This document shows, in pieces, positions 59,538 through 64,000 of a stretch of DNA of 64,000 nt (position 1 is the stretch's first letter; every line of letters begins with the position of its first letter). The stretch comes from Apophysomyces variabilis (Eukaryota; Mucoromycota; Mucoromycetes; Mucorales; Mucoraceae): assembly GCA_002749535.1 (NCBI GenBank), contig MZZL01000401.1, positions 811,165 through 875,164 of the forward strand. Reading direction: 5' to 3'. Below the pieces are notes generated by a model. That model was given only the letters and a program-made list of their open reading frames with translations. It was not told the DNA's origin and ran no database searches. A program made the position numbers and the translations under genes.

Positions 59538-60134
59538 TGCCTGACATGCATCAAGTCAATTTCGAAAGACCACAAGAACATGAAGTAGGAACTTACTTTT
59601 TGTTGGAAGACGCCAAGAAGTTTATTTGCTCAATGTGAAACTGTACAAGTCCACCTGCCTGAAATAGAACAAGTACTATATAAAAACAAAATCATAGCTG
59701 CATTTTACTGAGTCTGCTGCGTAGTTGTCTCTACCAAAAGAAATCGTGTATACTTAAGACACACTATATCTCTAGCACTGAAGTTTTTAATGCCGATAAT
59801 TTGGTAAGTTCAAAGGTGATACCGCTAAGGAAACGGATATTGGGCAGTTAGCTGGAAGGATCACCAATACAAGCTTAGTCTTTTATAAAAAGTTAAAATA
59901 ACGACAGCTTATTCACAGATAATATTTCATTTTAGATAGATGATATAGTTATTTTATAGTGAGAAACAAGGAGCTGTCTGTGATTTTCTCACGACTTATG
60001 TTAAGGTTTTTTTGCAACAGTTGCAGGAAAACGGGACAAAGCGAGTGCGGATATAAAGTATGCATTTGAAGAATTCCAAAGTGAAGTACATACTTTTGGG
60101 CCAACTTATTTTGCGTCTCAAGGATAGATGACAC
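59538..60134. other. Intergenic
   Basis: About 600 bp of AT-rich DNA between the hydrolase promoter side and the Fanzor relic. No gene seen; presumably the hydrolase promoter. Confidence 0.45.
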
Positions 60135-61630
60135 TTGATCGCTGACGCTGCAAGGCAGTACGGGGAGTGTACCCGTAACTATGTTGTAGCCAACTTTGAG
60201 AAGAAGATAATCAAGTATCTGCTCATCCAGTTTTCTGACAAAGAAGACTCGGCTTACCTTGGCAAAACTACGGTTTCAGAGCGTAAAGCTCTGGCAAGAT
60301 ATGCTTATACGGTAGCAACAGAAGATCCATCCAACGAAGTCAAATGGCCACAATCTGTTCCGCATTCGGATGAACGGCAGAAAGCTATGGATAGTTTGAT
60401 TACTTCTTTTGGACGCCGGAACGCGCCCGATAACTGACTTAACGTTCAATGCATGCCCGGAAAGGTACTGTCGTGGATGCGCAAAGTGCTACAGCAAATG
60501 GAGGAAAAGATCTGTATTGAGATGCAAAAGAGGTAAGCCTTCTGTTTCTCCTTCTTACAGTCTCTGATATGATGTCGCAATTGGTCGATATCACCCAACT
60601 TTTGAAGAAGCTCTTATCAAGTCTCCATCATGCAGTGTGCACATCGATTCGTCAAAAGGCTCCAATCCAGTTAGGAAAAAAGTTTAGCAAAAGTTTTCCG
60701 AGAAGGATTGGGCAGCTGTTCAAGAGTTTGTGAAATCTACAACATCTGCCATTGAAAACAGTACTTTCTGTCCGTTGAAGTGCACAGATCCGCGTGGTTG
60801 CCGACGTTTTACACTCTTGCCTGTTTATTCGTTTCAATATCGTAATATTACTATTGATTTTTCAAGCGTTAGAGAAGCTATTGTCTTCCGCCAATATCGC
60901 ACATGAAAAAGCCGTACCAACAGCATCTGAGGCAAGGCAAATATACTTGGACCTTTTGAAATGAAAAAGATCAGCTATTGGACGCTTGATAGCTTAGAAG
61001 CCGAGAAATCGCTGTTCTGGTAACTGTAAAGGTCGTTTTTCGGATTTGTAGAGCTGCTTATATTAGGGACACAGATGGCGTAGATGTAAAATTCATATTC
61101 AAACATCCTAAACGCAAACCATCATCAAAACCGTTCACTCCAACAAACTTGAAAGATATGGCAAGAGATGCACTGATTTGGGAGCTGACCCCGGTGTCAC
61201 AGACCCATTTGTTGTGGTAAACGGGGATGGAAAAGGTGCTGACTGAATCAGACGAACTAGCACAGTCAAATATTTTGATATCTGCGGCTATAAAAATGTT
61301 ACACGGCTCAGGAAGAAGTACATGGATCAGGACGGCGAGACGAAGTAAGATCATCGATAACATCCCAAGCGTAAACAACTCCAATGTAAACACCTATTCA
61401 TGTAATGACCAGAGTATAGATAATGACATGAGTTGCCATAATGGATGAATATTTAACTTTTCAGATCTGTCCGCTTTGCAAGAAAAGACAATTGGAAAAA
61501 GAGACCGCAGAAAGTAGTTGCGTTGTGCGGTTTAACCGAGATGTGCTTGCGGCCAAGAATATCAGATGTTGTCTCATACACATTATGAACCACAGCAAGG
61601 AGCGTCCGCAGAATTCCGACGCCCGAAGCA
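60135..61630 (+). pseudogene. Decayed Fanzor relic (lineage different from the 49.6-kb gene)
   Basis: Scattered frames on the plus strand reproduce a Fanzor order: a helical N-terminal segment (NYVVANFEKKIIKYLLIQFS), a middle block LPVYSFQYRNITIDFSSV, then DTDGVDVKFIFKHPKRK, RuvC-I LGADPGVTDPFVVVNGDG, and CPLCKKRQ followed by RFNRDVLAAKNIRC as zinc ribbon plus RuvC-III. Stops (for example after NAPDN at 60437 and after GKGAD near 61248) and a frameshift just before RuvC-I break it. Only about 120 bases separate the RuvC-I side from the zinc ribbon, so the RuvC-II part has been deleted. It shares no close sequence with the intact gene 7 kb upstream, so this is a separate family member. It cannot be functional. 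Confidence 0.68.
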
Positions 61631-62885
61631 CACATGTTAATGTAGATTTTTTAATCGTTTTACGTACATTAACAGCTGTATTCTGCAGCTTGTTATGTAA
61701 CCGGAAAGCCAAGGTGCAAAAACCTTAACACGTTTTGAGGAGTGTATATTCAACAAGTGGAAAGAGACATGTCATATTTTATGACAAAAGTAGATTAAAT
61801 GTTTTAAAAATTCCTGTTTGAATGCAATAAACAACATTAATAACCCCTACTCGATTTTATCGTTATCCGAACTTGCAAAGATATGCTATTTTGTACTGAA
61901 TGCTTGATCTATCTATCTATCAATGCATAAACATAGAAGCGCTGTTAATGTGCACAGTGTTCCCATTAAAACAAGTGATCTTTTATAGGCTTAGTTGTTA
62001 GCCAGTCAGCGCACTAGCCCACTATGGTCCGTCTATTTCAAAGCTTATTCATGGGTTACACCTTAAATATTTCTACCTAATAAGAAAATGACAATCAGAC
62101 AGCGCCTCCTGCATGCATAATATAAGAGATATGATCCGGATACTGCTTGAGCCACTTGACTGCAGGAAGAAGCATATCTTTAGAATAGTGAAGTAATATA
62201 TAATGTCTTTATGTACAGCATAAGAGTATACCAAACTCGAGAAAACTACGGCCCCAGCAAAATACAAGCTTTCACAGCAAATGCGATATCTCTTTGGTGT
62301 TATATTTCATTAGAAACTTAACCGTGCTTTCGTAGTTAATAATGCCGTGTGCGAAATGTTAAATATAATAAGGATAGGTGCTTGATGGCTAGGACTTGGG
62401 TGGTCGGATTCTTCTCCCTTTTCAATGTTTATTGGGTGTCTTAAGGGAGTAGTACAGGGTCTTAGCATGGCAGGTGAAAACAATAAAGTCTATTACGGCA
62501 TTTACACTTGTCTTTCTAAGTTGCTGAAGTGTTTCTATTTTCTCTCATTTCATATCGTGACAATGACAGGGTCTTTTTTTTCTGTCTGAGGGGAGCAAAA
62601 AGCTCCACTTAAACCCCTCAAAATTATTTACGGTTTCCTTGACTCTTTTCTTTGAACTCATTTACTCAATCGTTTAGTGCCTATACGATGCGATTGTGTT
62701 AGACATCTCTATTTACTTAAGAAATATCCATAGTACTCTCCTTTCCTTCTATTCACTCACTTTTACCTTCATTCCATTCGTTAAAACGAGACTCTTTCAC
62801 ATTTTGTAACAAAAATCACTATTCAGTTTACTTTTCTCTCACTTGCCTCTTTTATTCAACATCTTGAAACTTTACGAAACTTACC
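61631..62885. other. Intergenic, promoter side of EFR3
   Basis: About 1.25 kb. A nested hairpin GGAGC-AAAAA-GCTCC within GAGGGG...CCCCTC lies at about 62588-62619. From 62640 to 62880 the plus strand is CT-rich with repeated TCACTC and CTTTTC words, as expected for a fungal promoter/5' leader just before the EFR3 start. Confidence 0.4.
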
Positions 62886-64000
62886 ATGTCTGAATGTCTT
62901 GGATCATTGTGGTGTGTCCGACATGTAAAGCACGCCTACCTCATCAGCAACTGTTACCCAGACAGAGAAGGCGAAAAAGGCCCTCGCTCATCCGAACTCA
63001 GCTATCTCATATTCTATGCAAACGCACGACCTGCTAAACTTACAAAAGTGGGTCGCTTTCTGGAAAAAAAGGTTCATCGAGATATAAGAAAAGGCAGGAA
63101 AAAGTAATGTTATCCTTTTGTCTTGCGATATAAGCCTGACTTACCCTTCGCTCCCCTCACACAGAAGCAATCAAGTCTCGCTGAGCATTGTCAAGTCCCT
63201 TATTCAATCATGTCATCGTGACCTCAACCTTTTCTCAAAACCAGTCGTTAGAATATTGAGTATGATCCTCGATACCAGAGATATTGAATTGATCGACCAA
63301 ACATGCGAGACTGTACGTAATAGACCGGAAAATGATCGAAAACGGAGATTGACCATTTTGCATAAATGTAGTTCATTGTTTTCTGTGATTATCACGACGG
63401 TTCAACACTCGGTGTGGATGCAGAGTTCACCTCAGATTTTGAAACCCTCATCAAGAAATTCGCCGACTTTTGTAACTATATCAACACAGATGATGCTGTA
63501 GTTTTGAAGTGGGTGAAGTGCCTATTATCCAAATATATATTTATGTTCTTAATACTCAGGATGCGCTATATTGGTCATCGCGCTGTGCAAGCATGCGTCA
63601 CCTCCTTATCTTTACACGCATTCAACTTCAAGGTCCAACTAGGGACGATATTATTACCGCTCGTTTTACGGTTATTCGCTTCCAAAAAGCATGTAAATGT
63701 CATGGCACGGAGGTACGAGAAAACGACGACGTGCGGTGATGACCTACTCACATCAACCTTGGCCATAGCTGTAACTCCATTGATATTCGCCGTTCGGCAA
63801 CTAAAAACGACGATATCGATAAAAATACGGTAGACTGCCTCGCAGCACAAACATTGTCAATGCTATTTAATAGACTAAACGGGGGAGCTATCCGGATAGC
63901 ATTAACATCACTTTTTGGGTAATTATGATCACCCGCTACCAGCAAGCGCTAAATAGTTTTTTTTTGGCGTCCTATCTAGTTTTATGGACACAAAAGAAAA
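62886..64000 (+). CDS. EFR3 homologue, 5' part (continues past window)
   Basis: EFR3 is the plasma-membrane anchor of the PI4-kinase type III alpha (Stt4) complex. The ATG at 62886 opens MSECLGSLWCVRHVKHAYLI, with two early cysteines that could be palmitoylated. The conserved head follows: SSELSYLIFYANARPAKLTK, VGRFLEKKV, then across an intron NQVSLSIVKSLIQSCHRDLN, LFSKPVVRILSMILDTRDIE, CDYHDGSTLGVDAEFTSDFE, MRYIGHRAVQACVTSLSLHA and VDCLAAQTLSMLFNRLNGGA. At least five introns (for example 63105-63164, 63315-63369, 63508-63560) are required; junctions from 63690 on are tentative. The last readable exon begins after an acceptor near 63980. No defects seen. Confidence 0.85.

Noticed and set aside
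1..64000. CRISPR arrays, bacterial operons, phage genes
   Set aside because: No regularly spaced direct repeats; spliceosomal introns and gene content are eukaryotic.

Overview
The window reads as nuclear DNA of an early-diverging filamentous fungus. Mucoromycota, probably Mucorales, is the best guess. The genes carry many short introns (about 43-95 nt), which split most proteins across frames, and intergenic DNA is AT-rich. The gene set also fits: a BEM3-type RhoGAP, a base-exchange phosphatidylserine synthase, LENG8/THP3, ARMH3, EFR3, STK32/YANK and RNase K. Gene models were assembled by reading GT-AG (once GC-AG) junctions by eye, so exon ends are good to a few bases where quoted and approximate elsewhere.

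Left arm (1-26.8 kb) is an ordinary gene neighbourhood: BEM3-like RhoGAP (-), a small unrecognised gene (+), RNase kappa homologue (+), YANK-type AGC kinase (+), LENG8/THP3 (+), phosphatidylserine synthase (+), full ABCC transporter (+), RBM34/NOP12 RNA-binding protein (+) and a STE20-like kinase (+).

Middle (27.0-48.7 kb) is a mobile-element cluster built as an inverted duplication. Each arm holds about 0.7 kb of near-identical flank and an intact tRNA-Phe(GAA). Directly against the tRNA 5' end sits a 4.8 kb non-LTR retrotransposon (LINE). Both LINEs are bounded by the same 15-nt duplication of tRNA nucleotides 1-15, so this LINE family targets the tRNA-Phe gene and leaves a complete tRNA behind. 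Both LINEs carry disabling mutations. Between the arms lie a decayed hAT transposon with GGTTC-rich ends and about 2 kb of featureless AT-rich DNA. The right arm also contains a young Ty3/gypsy element with identical LTRs, intact gag and pol, and a textbook -1 frameshift signal. The left arm preserves its empty insertion site. One N at the 3' LTR/internal junction marks missing sequence.

Right arm (48.7-64 kb) holds a five-exon, about 1,257-residue gene ending in a split RuvC domain and zinc ribbon of the Fanzor/TnpB superfamily. It is followed by an AIFM2/FSP1-like oxidoreductase (+) convergent with ARMH3 (-), an alpha/beta hydrolase (-), a decayed relic of a second and different Fanzor lineage (+), and the 5' part of EFR3 (+), which runs off the window. 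The strongest candidates for undescribed biology are the tRNA-Phe-targeting LINE and the large Fanzor-like gene.
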